From: an uncultured Anaerolineales bacterium
GTDB taxonomy: Bacteria; Chloroflexota; Anaerolineae; Aggregatilineales; Aggregatilineaceae
Reading direction: 5' to 3'
NCBI GenBank assembly: GCA_937135955.1
Contig: CAKZOB010000079.1
Span: forward strand, 30,141 to 94,140
Length of the DNA: 64,000 bases
Under the pieces are notes generated by a model that saw nothing but the letters and a program-made list of their open reading frames with translations, did no database searches and was not told the origin of the DNA. Both the position numbers and the translations under genes were made by a program. Below are positions 10,194 to 20,368 of the stretch, piece by piece. Numbering within the stretch: position 1 is the first letter of the stretch; each line of letters starts with the position of its first letter.

Positions 10194-12023
10194 ATGCCTA
10201 TCCAGATTCTTCCCGATGTGGTAGCTGCTCAGATTGCTGCAGGCGAGGTAGTAGAACGCCCGGCCTCGGTGGTCAAGGAACTGATAGAGAACGCCATAGA
10301 CGCCGGCGCATCCTCCATCATCGTTGAAATTGAGCGCGGCGGGCAGCGGCTGATTCGTGTCAGCGACGATGGCGTCGGCATTCCCGCAGGCGAAGCGGCA
10401 CTCGCCTTTGCCCGCCATTCCACCAGCAAGTTACGCACCGTTGACGATCTAAGCCATATCACCACGCTGGGCTTTCGCGGGGAAGCGCTCGCCAGCATTG
10501 CCGCCGTCAGCCGCACGCGCCTGATCACACGCCATCGGGACGAACTGCTGGGAGCCGAAGTGCTCGTCGAAGGTGGCGATTTGCGCTACGACCGCCCCAT
10601 CGGCGCGCCAGCAGGCACCGTGGTCGAGGTCGAGAACCTCTTCTTCAACACCCCCGCCCGCCTCAAGTTCCTCAAGTCCGAGAGCACCGAGCGGCGACAT
10701 ATCACCCAACTCGTCACGCGCTACGCGATGGCCTACCCTGCCATCCGCTTCCGGCTGATTCAAGACGGCCAGGAGCAATTTCACAGCACGGGGAGTGGTG
10801 ACCTGGCCGACGTGCTGGTAGAGGCGTTTGGGCTGGAAACGTTCAGGGACATGCTCGAAGTCAGCCCCCTGCCCCCCACACGGCCCGACCTGCCCCCTGT
10901 CGAGGTATACGGCTTTACGTCCGTGCCCGCGCTGACCCGTTCCAACCGCGGACACATTGTCCTCTTTGTCAATGGCCGCGCTATCGCCGACCAAAGCCTC
11001 ACCTATGCGGTAGTGCAGGCTTACCACACGCTGATCCCGCAGGGCCGCTATCCCCTGGCAGTGCTCATGATCAACCTGTCGCCGGAAGAGGTAGATGTCA
11101 ACGTCCATCCTACCAAAGCCGAAGTCCGTTTCCGCGCGCCCGACGTAGTCTTTGCGGCTGTCCAGCGGGCCGTCCGACAGGCCGTCATCGCGCAGGCTTC
11201 GGTACCATCTGCGTCCGGCGTACCCGAAACGGCGCCCTGGCCAACCCCGGCTCATGAGCCACTATCTCAATCCCAGCGACCGTTGGTTCCCGGCGAAGAA
11301 CAGCTTCGTCTTGACCTGCACACGTTGACTCCAGGGCAACACAGTCTGCATGTTCCTCGCCCCATCCAACGTGACGCGGGCGTCCCGGTCGGCCCGGCCC
11401 CTACCGCCATCCCCGCCGGGCCAGGAGCACCCGAACGGCCTCGTACGCTGCCCATCCTGCGCGTCATCGGTCAGGTGGGGGCCGCCTACATCGTCGCCGA
11501 AGGGCCGGCAGGGTTGTATCTGATTGATCAGCATGCGGCGCATGAGCGTGTCCTCTACGAGCAGTTCATGGCACAGCGCAACAACGCCGAACCATTCGTT
11601 CAGCATGTCCTGCCCACCGCCACAGTTGACCTGCCCCCTGCCACCGCCCAACTGCTCGAAGAACATCTCGCCAGCCTGACTGCTCTGGGTTTCGAATTGG
11701 AGCCTTTCGGCCCGCACACCTTCCGCGTGCGGGCCGTGCCGGCCCTGCTCGCCGACCAGAACCCCATCGAAGTGTTGTACGCCCTGATCGAAGACCTCGA
11801 AACAGGTGCAACGCCAGGCGAAGTTTCGGTGGAGGAGAAACTGATCCGGCGCATCTGCAAGGCAGGTGCCATCAAAGCCGGTCAACTGCTGAGTCTGGAC
11901 GAAATGCAGGCGCTCATCCAGCAACTGGAACGTTGCACGTCACCGCGCACCTGTCCGCACGGTCGCCCGACTATGCTGCACATCAGCGGTGAGGAACTCG
12001 CCCGTCTCTTTGGCCGCACCTGA
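10194..12023 (+). CDS. mutL: DNA mismatch repair protein MutL
   Basis: The 609-aa protein couples mismatch recognition by MutS to strand cleavage. The N-terminal GHKL ATPase shows ELIENAIDAGA, DDGVGI, and TLGFRGEAL followed by the FFNTPARLKFLK block. A proline-rich linker follows at about residues 340-420. The C-terminal endonuclease domain has the DQHAxxExxxxE motif starting at D445 and a CPHGRP metal site near the end. This MutL is therefore of the nicking type found in bacteria without MutH. No mutS lies nearby. An LLM oxidoreductase follows by 29 bp and probably shares the transcript. Confidence 0.96.
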   Translation: MPIQILPDVVAAQIAAGEVVERPASVVKELIENAIDAGASSIIVEIERGGQRLIRVSDDGVGIPAGEAALAFARHSTSKLRTVDDLSHITTLGFRGEALASIAAVSRTRLITRHRDELLGAEVLVEGGDLRYDRPIGAPAGTVVEVENLFFNTPARLKFLKSESTERRHITQLVTRYAMAYPAIRFRLIQDGQEQFHSTGSGDLADVLVEAFGLETFRDMLEVSPLPPTRPDLPPVEVYGFTSVPALTRSNRGHIVLFVNGRAIADQSLTYAVVQAYHTLIPQGRYPLAVLMINLSPEEVDVNVHPTKAEVRFRAPDVVFAAVQRAVRQAVIAQASVPSASGVPETAPWPTPAHEPLSQSQRPLVPGEEQLRLDLHTLTPGQHSLHVPRPIQRDAGVPVGPAPTAIPAGPGAPERPRTLPILRVIGQVGAAYIVAEGPAGLYLIDQHAAHERVLYEQFMAQRNNAEPFVQHVLPTATVDLPPATAQLLEEHLASLTALGFELEPFGPHTFRVRAVPALLADQNPIEVLYALIEDLETGATPGEVSVEEKLIRRICKAGAIKAGQLLSLDEMQALIQQLERCTSPRTCPHGRPTMLHISGEELARLFGRT

Positions 12024-12052
12024 GCTGCACCACACCAAAGGAGAAAATCCCT

Positions 12053-12919
12053 GTGAAATTTGGAGCCGTCTTCCCACAGACTGAGATCGGCGCCGACCCG
12101 GTCGCCATCCGCGACTACGTGCAGGCCGTCGAAGACCTGGGCTACGACTATCTGCTTACCTACGAACACATCCTCGGCGCTGATCCCGCCGCTTACGCCG
12201 ACGGACGGCGCTTCACCTACACTTACCGCGACATGTTCCACGAGCCGTTCGTCCTGTTCGGCTACCTGGCGGCGCTCACCCGGCGGCTGGAATTCGTCAC
12301 CGGCATTCTCATTCTGCCCCAACGCAACACGGCCCTGGTCGCCAAGCAGGCCGCCGAAGTGGATATCCTGACGGCAGGGCAGTTACGTCTGGGCATAGGG
12401 GTAGGCTGGAATCAGGCCGAGATGGAAGGCGTCGGTTACGATTTCGGCACACGAGGGCGGCGTATTGAAGAGCAGATCGTCGTGCTGCGCGAACTGTGGA
12501 CGAAACCGCTCGTCACCTTCAGCGGACGCTATCACACCATACGCAGCCTGGGCATCAATCCTCTGCCCGTTCAGCGCCCGATTCCCCTGTGGTTTGGCGG
12601 CTCTGCCAGACCGGTCTTGCGCCGCATGGCCCGCTTTGGCGACGGGTGGATACCCTCCGGCCTCACGCCAGAACAGGGTCAGCCCCTGGTCGAGCAACTC
12701 CACCGTCACCTGGCAGCAGAAGGCCGCGATCCGACCGCGTTCGGCATTGACGTGCGCATCTCGCTGGCGCAACAACCCCGCAACACCTGGGAAGCTTATC
12801 TCAGCGGTTGGCAGGCCCTGGGGGCCACTCACATTTGCCTGAACACCATGAAGGCGGGCTTCAACACCGTGCAGCAGCACATCCAAGCGCTGCATCAGTT
12901 CAAGTCAGAAATGGGCTAA
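12053..12919 (+). CDS. LLM-class (F420-dependent type) oxidoreductase
   Basis: The 288-aa protein looks like a luciferase-like TIM barrel that uses F420 or flavin. Typical stretches are FGAVFPQTEIG at the start, YDYLLTYEHILG, FVTGILILPQRNTALVAKQ, and LRLGIGVGWN with the RGRRIEEQ segment. PIPLWFGG and FGDGWIP follow. The start is GTG 12053, fixed by AAAGGAG at 12037-12043. The substrate cannot be told from the sequence. Cofactor F420 rather than FMN is inferred from the family, not from a diagnostic residue. Confidence 0.85.
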   Translation: MKFGAVFPQTEIGADPVAIRDYVQAVEDLGYDYLLTYEHILGADPAAYADGRRFTYTYRDMFHEPFVLFGYLAALTRRLEFVTGILILPQRNTALVAKQAAEVDILTAGQLRLGIGVGWNQAEMEGVGYDFGTRGRRIEEQIVVLRELWTKPLVTFSGRYHTIRSLGINPLPVQRPIPLWFGGSARPVLRRMARFGDGWIPSGLTPEQGQPLVEQLHRHLAAEGRDPTAFGIDVRISLAQQPRNTWEAYLSGWQALGATHICLNTMKAGFNTVQQHIQALHQFKSEMG

Positions 12920-12935
12920 GCACCGCGTCTCCCCT

Positions 12936-12967
12936 AAAAACTGAGGACGCCGGGCGGGCGTCCTCAG
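12936..12967 (-). terminator. Terminator of secF (bidirectional)
   Basis: CTGAGGACGCC (12941-12951) and GGCGTCCTCAG (12957-12967) form an 11-bp stem with a 5-nt loop. Five T follow on the minus strand (12936-12940). It separates the converging LLM gene and secF. Confidence 0.88.
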
Positions 12968-12993
12968 GAATTCACTCTCGTCAGGCGATAGGT

Positions 12994-14025
12994 TTACGAA
13001 GCGCCCAGCATCTGTTGGCGGCGACGGCGCTTTGCCTCGCGGTTGACGAAGGGGATCTCGCCTTTCTCCCACGCCACCAGCAGGGGCACAGCGTTGAAAA
13101 TAGACGAGTAGGTACCGCTCAGCAGGCCGATCAACATGATGGCGATGAACTGTTTGATCGTCTCGCCGCCGAACAACAGGATGGCTACCATCACAAAGAC
13201 GGCGTTGAGCTGCGTCGCCAGTGAACGGTGCATCGTCTCCAGCACGCTGCGGTTGACCACCGTCTCGTAGTCTTCGTCACGATACTTGGGGATGTTCTCG
13301 CGGATGCGGTCGAACACCACAATCGAGTCCTGCACCGAGTAACCGACCACCGTCAGCACAGCGGTCAGGAACAGCGCGCCCGCTTCCCAATCGAACAGCA
13401 GGCCCAGAATGGACATGATGCCCATCGTCACCAGAATGTCATGGAACATGGCCGCAATCGCACACGCGCCATAGCGGAAGGCGTGAGGCACACGCCGGAA
13501 TGCCAGCACGATGAACCCCAGGATGATGACCGCCACCGCCAGCGTCGCGATGATCGCTGCCCGCGTCACTTCCTCACCTACTGTCGCGGAGACGCTGCTG
13601 GTGATCAACGCCGCTTCGCGAGCCGGGTCTTCTTCGACCGGCTTGGGCGACCAGAACTCGCCTAGCCGCGACGGATCGCGCATGAAGGCTTTCAGTTCTT
13701 CGATGCGGTCAGTCTCTTCGAAGCGCAACTGCCAGCGGCTGCCCGCCTGGTCAAACGCGCCTTCGATCTCGTCTGCGGGGATCGGGTCGAGCCGCTGCAC
13801 GACGTAGTCCTTCAGGCCGAATTCGGCCAGCGTGTCGCGCACCGTCTGCTCGCTGACGTTGTCCACCAGCGAGACTTCCATCAGCGTGCCGCCGGTGAAG
13901 TCAATGCTCAGCCGCACAGGGCTACCGTACTGCACAAATGAAATGATCATGGCGATCACACCAGGGATGATCACCATGGCCGAGATCAGGAAATAGAGGT
14001 GTCGGCGTTGGGCAAAGTTGAACAT
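12994..14025 (-). CDS. secF: Protein translocase subunit SecF
   Basis: The 343-aa membrane protein works with SecD to drive late steps of Sec export using the proton gradient. It has an N-terminal membrane segment, then SIDFTGGTLMEV, the family signature at the start of the external domain. A bundle of five helices follows, including the conserved GYSVQDSIVVFDRIRE block. GGGAG precedes the ATG. It lies 24 bp downstream of secD in the usual secD-secF order. Confidence 0.96.
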   Translation of the reverse strand: MFNFAQRRHLYFLISAMVIIPGVIAMIISFVQYGSPVRLSIDFTGGTLMEVSLVDNVSEQTVRDTLAEFGLKDYVVQRLDPIPADEIEGAFDQAGSRWQLRFEETDRIEELKAFMRDPSRLGEFWSPKPVEEDPAREAALITSSVSATVGEEVTRAAIIATLAVAVIILGFIVLAFRRVPHAFRYGACAIAAMFHDILVTMGIMSILGLLFDWEAGALFLTAVLTVVGYSVQDSIVVFDRIRENIPKYRDEDYETVVNRSVLETMHRSLATQLNAVFVMVAILLFGGETIKQFIAIMLIGLLSGTYSSIFNAVPLLVAWEKGEIPFVNREAKRRRRQQMLGAS

Positions 14026-14049
14026 GACTGCATCTCCCTTCGGATAGCC

Positions 14050-15507
14050 CTAGACGCCCAACAGACGAACGTTGGCGCGCAACCGGTCTCCGGCGATCAG
14101 CACAATCGTGTGCAGCAGCGTGCGCGTAACCACCACCGCCGTAAACAGGTTGATTACCAGGCCCATGCCCAGGGTGATCGCGAACCCCTGCACCGCGCTC
14201 GCGCCGAAGGCATTGCCGAAGAAATACAAAATGATCGTGATGATGATTGTCGAAAGGTTCGAGTCGCGAATAGATGTCCAGGCCCGCTCGAATCCGGCCT
14301 CGATGGCACGATCCGCCGCGCGTCCTTTGCGCAGCTCCTCCTTCATACGCTCGAAGATCAGGATATTGCCGTCCACCGCCGTGCCGATGGAGATCAGAAA
14401 ACCAGTGATCGCTGGCAGGCTGAGCGTGACCGGAATGAACTTGTAGAGCGCAAAGTTGATCGCCGCAAAGAGCAACAGCGCCAGGTCTGCCGCTACGCCA
14501 GGCACGCGGTAGTAGACCAGCATGAACACCAGCACAGTGACGACGCCGATGATGCCGGCGCGAATCGAACGCTCAATAGATAGCTTCCCCAGAGAAGGCC
14601 CGATCGTGTCGAATGCAATGATGTTCAGGGGCACAGGCAGCGCGCCATACTTCAACTGCGCAGCCAGGACGCGTGCCTCGTTGCGGGTGAAATTGCCGGT
14701 GATCACGCCGCCGTCCATGGTCCCTGCGCGGGCCGCATCCGAAAGCCCCGGCTGAATGGTGGGGTAAGAGATCAGCCGACCGTCCAACACAATCGCCATG
14801 GGCCGATTGGGATTGTTGGCAATGTACTCGATGAAATCGTCCACGCGGTCGCCATCTTTGTTGATGACGAAGTTGACCACCCACTGCGTGCCAATGGTGC
14901 CCTGCGTGGTTGCCGCTGCGTCGGCCAGACCTGCTCCGGTCATGATCGTGCGGAACGGCTGCCCATTGTTCAGCAGCGCCGGCTCCTCGTTCGGATTGAG
15001 GGGGTCTTCGCTGGGGCAGGTGTACTGGTCATAGGGTAACGGCGTCGCGCCCTCCGGCAGGCGCGCCTCAGCGAGTGCCACCTGCTCGGTCGTCAGGATG
15101 CACGCACCTTCGGGTATCTGGCCCTGCGTGATATTCGAAAAGTCCACAAATTCCAGCAAGCCCGTTGACTTGATCGACTCGAACGCCACCGATTGCTCGC
15201 GCACGCCTGGTAGTTCCACGATGATTCGATCCGCGCCCTGTCGCTGCACGACGGCTTCGGTGACGCCCAATCCGTTCACACGACGCTCAACATTCTTTAC
15301 TGCCTGCTCAATCGTATCGTCATCATATTTGGTGCCTGGAGCTACCTGCAACAACACACGAGAGCCACCTTGCAGGTCCAGGCCCTGCACGACAGCTACT
15401 TTTCGGTTGATGCCCAGAAAATTGATATGGGGGTCGGTCAGGCTCATCCACGAGGAGAGCGCGGCGACCGCCAGGATCACGATGACCCAGAGGCGATACC
15501 CTCGCAT
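14050..15507 (-). CDS. secD: Protein translocase subunit SecD
   Basis: The 485-aa protein has one N-terminal membrane helix, then GLDLQGGSRVLLQV, the SecD signature, a large external domain, and a membrane bundle with TVDGNILIFERMKEELR-like sequence (here GTAVDGNILIFERMKEE). ATG 15507 is used because GAGAGGAAA lies upstream; the longer reading crosses a promoter-like region. The external domain contains a proline/asparagine-rich insert (about residues 150-190) that is longer than in E. coli. Together with SecF it supports export of the many surface proteins nearby. Confidence 0.95.
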   Translation of the reverse strand: MRGYRLWVIVILAVAALSSWMSLTDPHINFLGINRKVAVVQGLDLQGGSRVLLQVAPGTKYDDDTIEQAVKNVERRVNGLGVTEAVVQRQGADRIIVELPGVREQSVAFESIKSTGLLEFVDFSNITQGQIPEGACILTTEQVALAEARLPEGATPLPYDQYTCPSEDPLNPNEEPALLNNGQPFRTIMTGAGLADAAATTQGTIGTQWVVNFVINKDGDRVDDFIEYIANNPNRPMAIVLDGRLISYPTIQPGLSDAARAGTMDGGVITGNFTRNEARVLAAQLKYGALPVPLNIIAFDTIGPSLGKLSIERSIRAGIIGVVTVLVFMLVYYRVPGVAADLALLLFAAINFALYKFIPVTLSLPAITGFLISIGTAVDGNILIFERMKEELRKGRAADRAIEAGFERAWTSIRDSNLSTIIITIILYFFGNAFGASAVQGFAITLGMGLVINLFTAVVVTRTLLHTIVLIAGDRLRANVRLLGV

Positions 15508-15594
15508 AGTAGGTTTCCTCTCACACGGCAGCGCGCGTCCTACCGAGACGCGCTGCTGTCTCTGTACACATTGGCACAAATCGCAAACTCAGTC

Positions 15595-15624
15595 ATAATA
15601 ACAAGGAGCGTTGACGGTTGGCAA
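15595..15624 (-). promoter_or_regulatory. Possible promoter of secDF
   Basis: TTGCCA (15619-15624), 18-bp spacer, TATTAT (15595-15600). It lies about 90 bp upstream of secD. The rest of 15625-15741 shows nothing further. Confidence 0.5.
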
Positions 15625-15741
15625 GTAGCATTTTGCGCGGCTCTGCCTGTGACCATCTGCGCTGATCAGCGCTCCCGGCCACCGTCGCGCGCGGTAGAGT
15701 GCCAGTTGCGCCTTTAGGATAGGTCATACTAGACTTCGGCC

Positions 15742-18546
15742 ATGTTTACTCGTTTGAAACGCACTCCCTGGACTTTTGCGCTGGTGATCGCTCTATGGGT
15801 TGTCGGCGTAGTAGTCGTCCCTGCGGCACACCGCGCCGCCCAGGGACCGACGCCGGTCGCCACTTCACCCTCCCCCACGCCTGCCGAAAGCACCCCTGTG
15901 CCGCAGATTGCACCGATCCCGTCAGTCGCCCAATACGATCTGCTCGATCTGTCGGTAGATGTGCCGGGCAACTATCAGAATCCTTACAATCCCGCTGAGA
16001 TTGATATCACGGCGGTTTTCCGCCCGCCCAATGGGGTTGCCAGGCGCGTGCCCGGCTTCTTCATGCGCCCCTACCGCGATGCCTGCCTGACCAACTGCCT
16101 GGTCGAGGAACTGCAAGCCGCTGGAGACGGCAGTTGGCACGTGCGCTTTGCACCGGATCAGATCGGGCGTTGGACTTATACCATCGAGGCATATGATGCT
16201 GCTGGCGTTCGCACGCTGCAGCAGGGCCAATTCGAAGTCGTGCCCGCCGAGAATCCGGGCTACGTGCGCGTTTCCAGCAATGGGCGCTACTTTTCCTTCG
16301 ACAATGGCACACCCTACTTCCCTATCGGCCAGAATCTGGGTTGGTCGTGGAGTGACATTGGCGGGATCTACACCTACACCCGCTGGCTGGAGACGCTCAG
16401 CGCCTCCGGAGCCAACTACGCTCGCATCTTCATAGACGTGCCCTGGTTCATCGGCCTGGACTGGCCCGGCCCCGCTGGCGATTACGACGCCGCGCAGACC
16501 GCCGCCTGGCGTATGGATACCATCCTCCAACTGGCCGAAGAACATGGCATCTATCTGCAGGTGGTGCTGGTCTGGCATCGCGCATTCACCGTCAGCGTGT
16601 CGCCTCCCATCTCCGTGCCGCAAGATGTACCGCGTCCGCCGCTGGAAATGAGCTGGACAATCAACCCGGTCAACGCGGTCAGCGGCGGCCCGCTCAGCAG
16701 CCCGGCGGGCATTTTCAGCGATCCGGCGGGAGAAGCGCTGATCAAGCAGCGCCTGCGCTACGCTGTCGCTCGCTGGGGCTATAGCCCGAACGTGCTCGCC
16801 TGGGAGATCATTGACGCTGTTGACGGAGTGCTCGGTTATTCGTCGAGCCGTGCTGATCCCTGGCTGCGCGAGATGGTGCGCTATCTGCGCGAGATTGACC
16901 CCTACGATCACCTGATCACCAGTGGGGCATACAACCCCAATGTGCTCATCGGCTACAGCGACACGCTCGACTTTCTGTCGGTGCGTTTCTATCAGTCGCG
17001 CCCGCTGGTCCCGCCAGAGGATCAGGTGGCCGGGGTGATGCGCACGCTGTCCGCGGTGCTCAGCCGCACCTCACGCCCGGTGCTGCTGACTGAGTTCTCG
17101 CTCAACCCCTGGTTCGAACCAACCGCCGATGACCCGACCGGCACTCACGTGCGTAATACGGTGTGGGCGGCTGCACTTTCTGGCGCAGCAGGCAGCGCCA
17201 TGTCGTGGTGGTGGGATACGTACATAGACCGGCAGAATCTTTACCGCATCTACGATCCACTAGCCCTCTTCGTGCGCGACGTTCCCTGGACAGAAGCGCA
17301 GTTTGCCCCCTTGCAGGCGCGTCTGGTTGGCGGCGATCCGGCTATCTATGAGGCAGTGCGCATCTCAGAGTTCGATCGCACATTTGCCGGCCCTGTCGCG
17401 CCCGATCAAATCTTCCGGCTCACTCCTGACGGGGCGGCGCCACCGATCACCGCGCTGCCCGCTTACCTATATGGTCAGCGCAACATCGAGCGCAGCCGCC
17501 CGGTCACTTTCGTGATCACACCACCGGTAGACACCGAACTGAGCATCCATGTGCAGAGCGTCTCTGCCGAAGCACCCGCTGCCCTGGTGATCACCATTGA
17601 TGGGACAGAAGCAGCACGGGTGGACTTCAGCCCTGGCAGCCAGGATATCCTGATTACGCTGCCCATCAGCGCGGGCGAGCATGTGCTGGTGCTCGATAAC
17701 CTGGGCGAAGACTGGCTCGAACTCGGTTACCTGGAGATCGCGCATTACCGCGCACCTGCACGAGTATTGGCCCTGGCCGATCGCACGCGCGGCTATGCCA
17801 TGGCCTGGGTACAGCATCGCCGTGACACCTGGGAATTCGCCGCCGAGAATGCAACAATTGACCCCCTCAGCTTGGACCTGGCCCTGCCAGAAATGCCCGC
17901 CGGGCAATATCGGGTGATCTTTTGGGACGCTGTCACAGGCAACGTACAGGGAGACACCTTGCTCATCCTCAATGGCAACACAGGCCAGACTCTGCAAATA
18001 GGTCTACCGCCGGTTGCGTCGCCGCTCGCCATCAAGGTGCTGCGGGTAGCAGGGCCTGAGTTGCCTGCGACTCCCGTGCAGACTCCCATCGTCACCCGCA
18101 CGCCGCAGGTGACGCTGACGCCAACGTCTACCATCACGCCGTCGGACACGCCCACCGCCACAGCCACCAACACACCGACCGCCACAGATACCCCAACCCC
18201 TACAGATACGCCGACTGCTACCGATACACCGACGGCAACGGCAACGGCCACAGCGACTGACACGCTGACCCCGACCCTGACACCCACGGATACGGCTACG
18301 CGCACGCCCAGCCCCACGGACACTCTCACCTGGACGCCTACGCCGACCCGTACGCCTACCGCGACCCGCACGCCGACCGCGACGGCAACGCGGACACCTA
18401 CTTCGACGCCGACCAATACATTGACGCCGTCGCGCACACCAACCAACACGCGCACGCCGACGGCGACGCGCACGCCTACCCGCACGCCGACGCCGACGCT
18501 CACTCCGACCGCCAGTCCTCTGGAGACGCTGATCGGCGGCGGATAG
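15742..18546 (+). CDS. Secreted glycosidase-like protein with Thr-Pro-rich tail
   Basis: This 934-aa exported protein starts with a signal or anchor segment ([16 protein letters not shown]) and a short TP linker. A DUF5060-like beta domain follows (about residues 65-175), then a cellulase-like TIM barrel (about 185-530), beta-rich modules, and a tail of about 140 residues of Thr-Pro repeats. The nucleophile-type glutamate is present at E451 (LLTEFS). The acid/base position, usually Asn-Glu after a Trp-Glu strand, reads Asp-Ala here (WEIIDAVDG, residues 354-362). The barrel may therefore bind but not cleave sugar. No Shine-Dalgarno is seen before the ATG, so initiation may be leaderless or weak. 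Confidence 0.8.
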   Translation: MFTRLKRTPWTFALVIALWVVGVVVVPAAHRAAQGPTPVATSPSPTPAESTPVPQIAPIPSVAQYDLLDLSVDVPGNYQNPYNPAEIDITAVFRPPNGVARRVPGFFMRPYRDACLTNCLVEELQAAGDGSWHVRFAPDQIGRWTYTIEAYDAAGVRTLQQGQFEVVPAENPGYVRVSSNGRYFSFDNGTPYFPIGQNLGWSWSDIGGIYTYTRWLETLSASGANYARIFIDVPWFIGLDWPGPAGDYDAAQTAAWRMDTILQLAEEHGIYLQVVLVWHRAFTVSVSPPISVPQDVPRPPLEMSWTINPVNAVSGGPLSSPAGIFSDPAGEALIKQRLRYAVARWGYSPNVLAWEIIDAVDGVLGYSSSRADPWLREMVRYLREIDPYDHLITSGAYNPNVLIGYSDTLDFLSVRFYQSRPLVPPEDQVAGVMRTLSAVLSRTSRPVLLTEFSLNPWFEPTADDPTGTHVRNTVWAAALSGAAGSAMSWWWDTYIDRQNLYRIYDPLALFVRDVPWTEAQFAPLQARLVGGDPAIYEAVRISEFDRTFAGPVAPDQIFRLTPDGAAPPITALPAYLYGQRNIERSRPVTFVITPPVDTELSIHVQSVSAEAPAALVITIDGTEAARVDFSPGSQDILITLPISAGEHVLVLDNLGEDWLELGYLEIAHYRAPARVLALADRTRGYAMAWVQHRRDTWEFAAENATIDPLSLDLALPEMPAGQYRVIFWDAVTGNVQGDTLLILNGNTGQTLQIGLPPVASPLAIKVLRVAGPELPATPVQTPIVTRTPQVTLTPTSTITPSDTPTATATNTPTATDTPTPTDTPTATDTPTATATATATDTLTPTLTPTDTATRTPSPTDTLTWTPTPTRTPTATRTPTATATRTPTSTPTNTLTPSRTPTNTRTPTATRTPTRTPTPTLTPTASPLETLIGGG
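18109..18520 (+). repeat. Low-complexity Thr-Pro codon repeat (in gene)
   Basis: About 400 bp of degenerate ACN-CCN units encode the Thr-Pro tail of the preceding gene. Codon choice varies from unit to unit, so selection acts on the protein and the DNA is not an exact tandem array. Confidence 0.8.
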
Positions 18547-18588
18547 GGCGATGCCTGTCAGGACGAACGCTCAGAAGATCAGCGAAAC

Positions 18589-18622
18589 ACAACCGCCCGA
18601 TGTTCTTACACCGGGCGGTTGT
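18589..18622. terminator. Bidirectional terminator hairpin
   Basis: ACAACCGCCCG (18589-18599) and CGGGCGGTTGT (18612-18622) form an 11-bp stem between two converging genes. The plus side continues TCTGTTC, a weak T-tract. Confidence 0.75.
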
Positions 18623-18652
18623 TCTGTTCACTCAGTCTGTCAGCCGACGCCG

Positions 18653-20239
18653 CTACTTGGTGACATCGCGCAAGATCAGATAGGCCGGGCGCGGGTTACC
18701 GGCGGGATCAAGCAGGCTCCACAAGCATTGTTCGCCCGTCAGGCCGACCACCGGGCAGAAATTCAGGTTCCACAGGAACATCGGCCCCACGTAGCCCAGT
18801 TCCTTGCCCAGTTGGAAGCCACGCACCACATACGATGCCTGCTCGTCTACGCTGGTATACGCCACGAACCCATATTCCGGGGGCGGCTGCACGTTCAGCC
18901 CGTCATTGGACCCCCAGCCGAACTGTGTCGGCCAGATGAACGTCCCACTGTCGCCGTTCTCCACCATGATCTGGCGGTAGTCGGCCAGCGTCTGTTTGAA
19001 GAAGAAACTGGGGTGATCGTCCCAGGCAGGCACCGCGGGACGGTTATTGCGGCAACACACGCTGTCCGGCGGGTTGGCCCAGCCGTTGGGATGCGCCCCG
19101 ATGGCATCCGACCATTCCGCGACTCCCGCTACATACATCTGACGCAGGTAGAGTCGGTCGTCAATGGCATTCACCCCATCATTGAAACCGGTCGGGGCCA
19201 GCCCTCCGGTGACGACCAGCGCCGCCGGATCGCCGTTCTTGATCGCCAGGTAGGCCAGCCGCAGCATTTCCACATAGCTGGCCGCGCTGATGCCTCGCGG
19301 CGTATTCCACTCGCGGCGCAGGTTTTGTTCGTTCCAGATTTCGTAGGCGTCCACGCGACCACGGTAACGCTGCGCAAGCTGCCCCACAAAGTTGGCATAC
19401 GTCTGATAGTCCCTGGGCGGGCCTTTCTCCTGGTCGGAATCGCGCGCCCAGCCAGGAGCCGAACTCACCGACAGCAGTATCTTGAATCCGGCCCCATCCA
19501 TCGCGTTGACCATCTCGTCAAGCGGTGCCCAATTGATGTTGCCCGGCGTCGGCTCATAGATGGCCCATTCAACCGCCTGCTTGACCCACTCCACGCCCAG
19601 GTTCTGCGCAGCCTGAATGACCTGCGGGATATTCTGGTTGGGCAGATGAATCTGCACCCCGTAGGCAAAGCCAACATTGGTAGCGGTATTGGCTGGCGTG
19701 GGCAGCGGTGTCGGCGTGTTGGCCGCTGCTGGGGTCGCGGCGACAGGTGTCGGCGTCGCGGTAGCTGCGACGGCTGCAGGAGCAGCGCCCGCCGGAATGC
19801 GCAGACGCTGCCCGACGTAGATCACATTAGGGTTGGTGATGCCGTTATAAGTCGCCAGGTAGGCCGTCGACAGACTGTACTTCAGGGCAATACGGAACAG
19901 ATTCTCCCCTGGCTGCACCACGTGAACAGTCTCGGCGGCGGGAGGAGCAGCCGGAGAAGGAATCGCCGTCTGCGTACCCGAAGGTAGTGGAGTCGCTGCC
20001 GCCACAGCGCCAGGGATGATCAGCACCTGCCCAGGCACGATCAGATTGGGATTGGTGATGTTGTTCGCCTGGACAATGGCCTGCACCGTCGTCCCATATT
20101 TGAGCGCGATGCGAGACAGGTTCTCGCCTGCCTGCACAGTATGCGTTATCTGCCCCCCCTGCGCCAGAACCGCCGCTGGCATGATCACAAGCGCAGCCAA
20201 TAAGGACAGAACAATGGCAAGTCGCCGCACATAGTGCAT
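18653..20239 (-). CDS. Secreted LysM protein with glycosidase-like (GH39-type) domain
   Basis: The 528-aa protein has a cleavable signal ending in VLAQ, then two LysM domains (about residues 32-76 and 104-148; both carry VQxGENLxRIALKY). A Thr-Pro-Ala linker and a TIM-barrel domain resembling GH39/endoglycosidases (about 190-528) follow. The acid/base glutamate is E304 (EIWNEQ). At the nucleophile position, where relatives have T-E-F/L-G, this protein has Q439 (WPTQFGWGS). Cleavage is therefore doubtful; a wall-bound carbohydrate-binding role is possible. GGAGG precedes the ATG. A TATACT at 20282-20287 could be its -10 box. Confidence 0.82.
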   Translation of the reverse strand: MHYVRRLAIVLSLLAALVIMPAAVLAQGGQITHTVQAGENLSRIALKYGTTVQAIVQANNITNPNLIVPGQVLIIPGAVAAATPLPSGTQTAIPSPAAPPAAETVHVVQPGENLFRIALKYSLSTAYLATYNGITNPNVIYVGQRLRIPAGAAPAAVAATATPTPVAATPAAANTPTPLPTPANTATNVGFAYGVQIHLPNQNIPQVIQAAQNLGVEWVKQAVEWAIYEPTPGNINWAPLDEMVNAMDGAGFKILLSVSSAPGWARDSDQEKGPPRDYQTYANFVGQLAQRYRGRVDAYEIWNEQNLRREWNTPRGISAASYVEMLRLAYLAIKNGDPAALVVTGGLAPTGFNDGVNAIDDRLYLRQMYVAGVAEWSDAIGAHPNGWANPPDSVCCRNNRPAVPAWDDHPSFFFKQTLADYRQIMVENGDSGTFIWPTQFGWGSNDGLNVQPPPEYGFVAYTSVDEQASYVVRGFQLGKELGYVGPMFLWNLNFCPVVGLTGEQCLWSLLDPAGNPRPAYLILRDVTK

Positions 20240-20368
20240 TTTTGTGCCTCCTTCACGCGGTGCCGGTGACTAATCCATCTTAGTATAAATTGCCATATCA
20301 CGCTATTCCGCTATCGGCCTGTCATGACCTATGTGACCAGGGCTATCGTGCAACATCCTCAGGGCACC

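Noticed and set aside
17793..18503. Antisense frame encoding Gly-Val repeats opposite the Thr-Pro tail
   Set aside because: The repeat is the mirror of ACN-CCN codons in the surface protein, not an independent elastin-like gene.
18109..18520. Thr-Pro codon region as a CRISPR array or minisatellite
   Set aside because: Units are 6-bp degenerate codon pairs without fixed repeats or spacers, so it is a coding linker.
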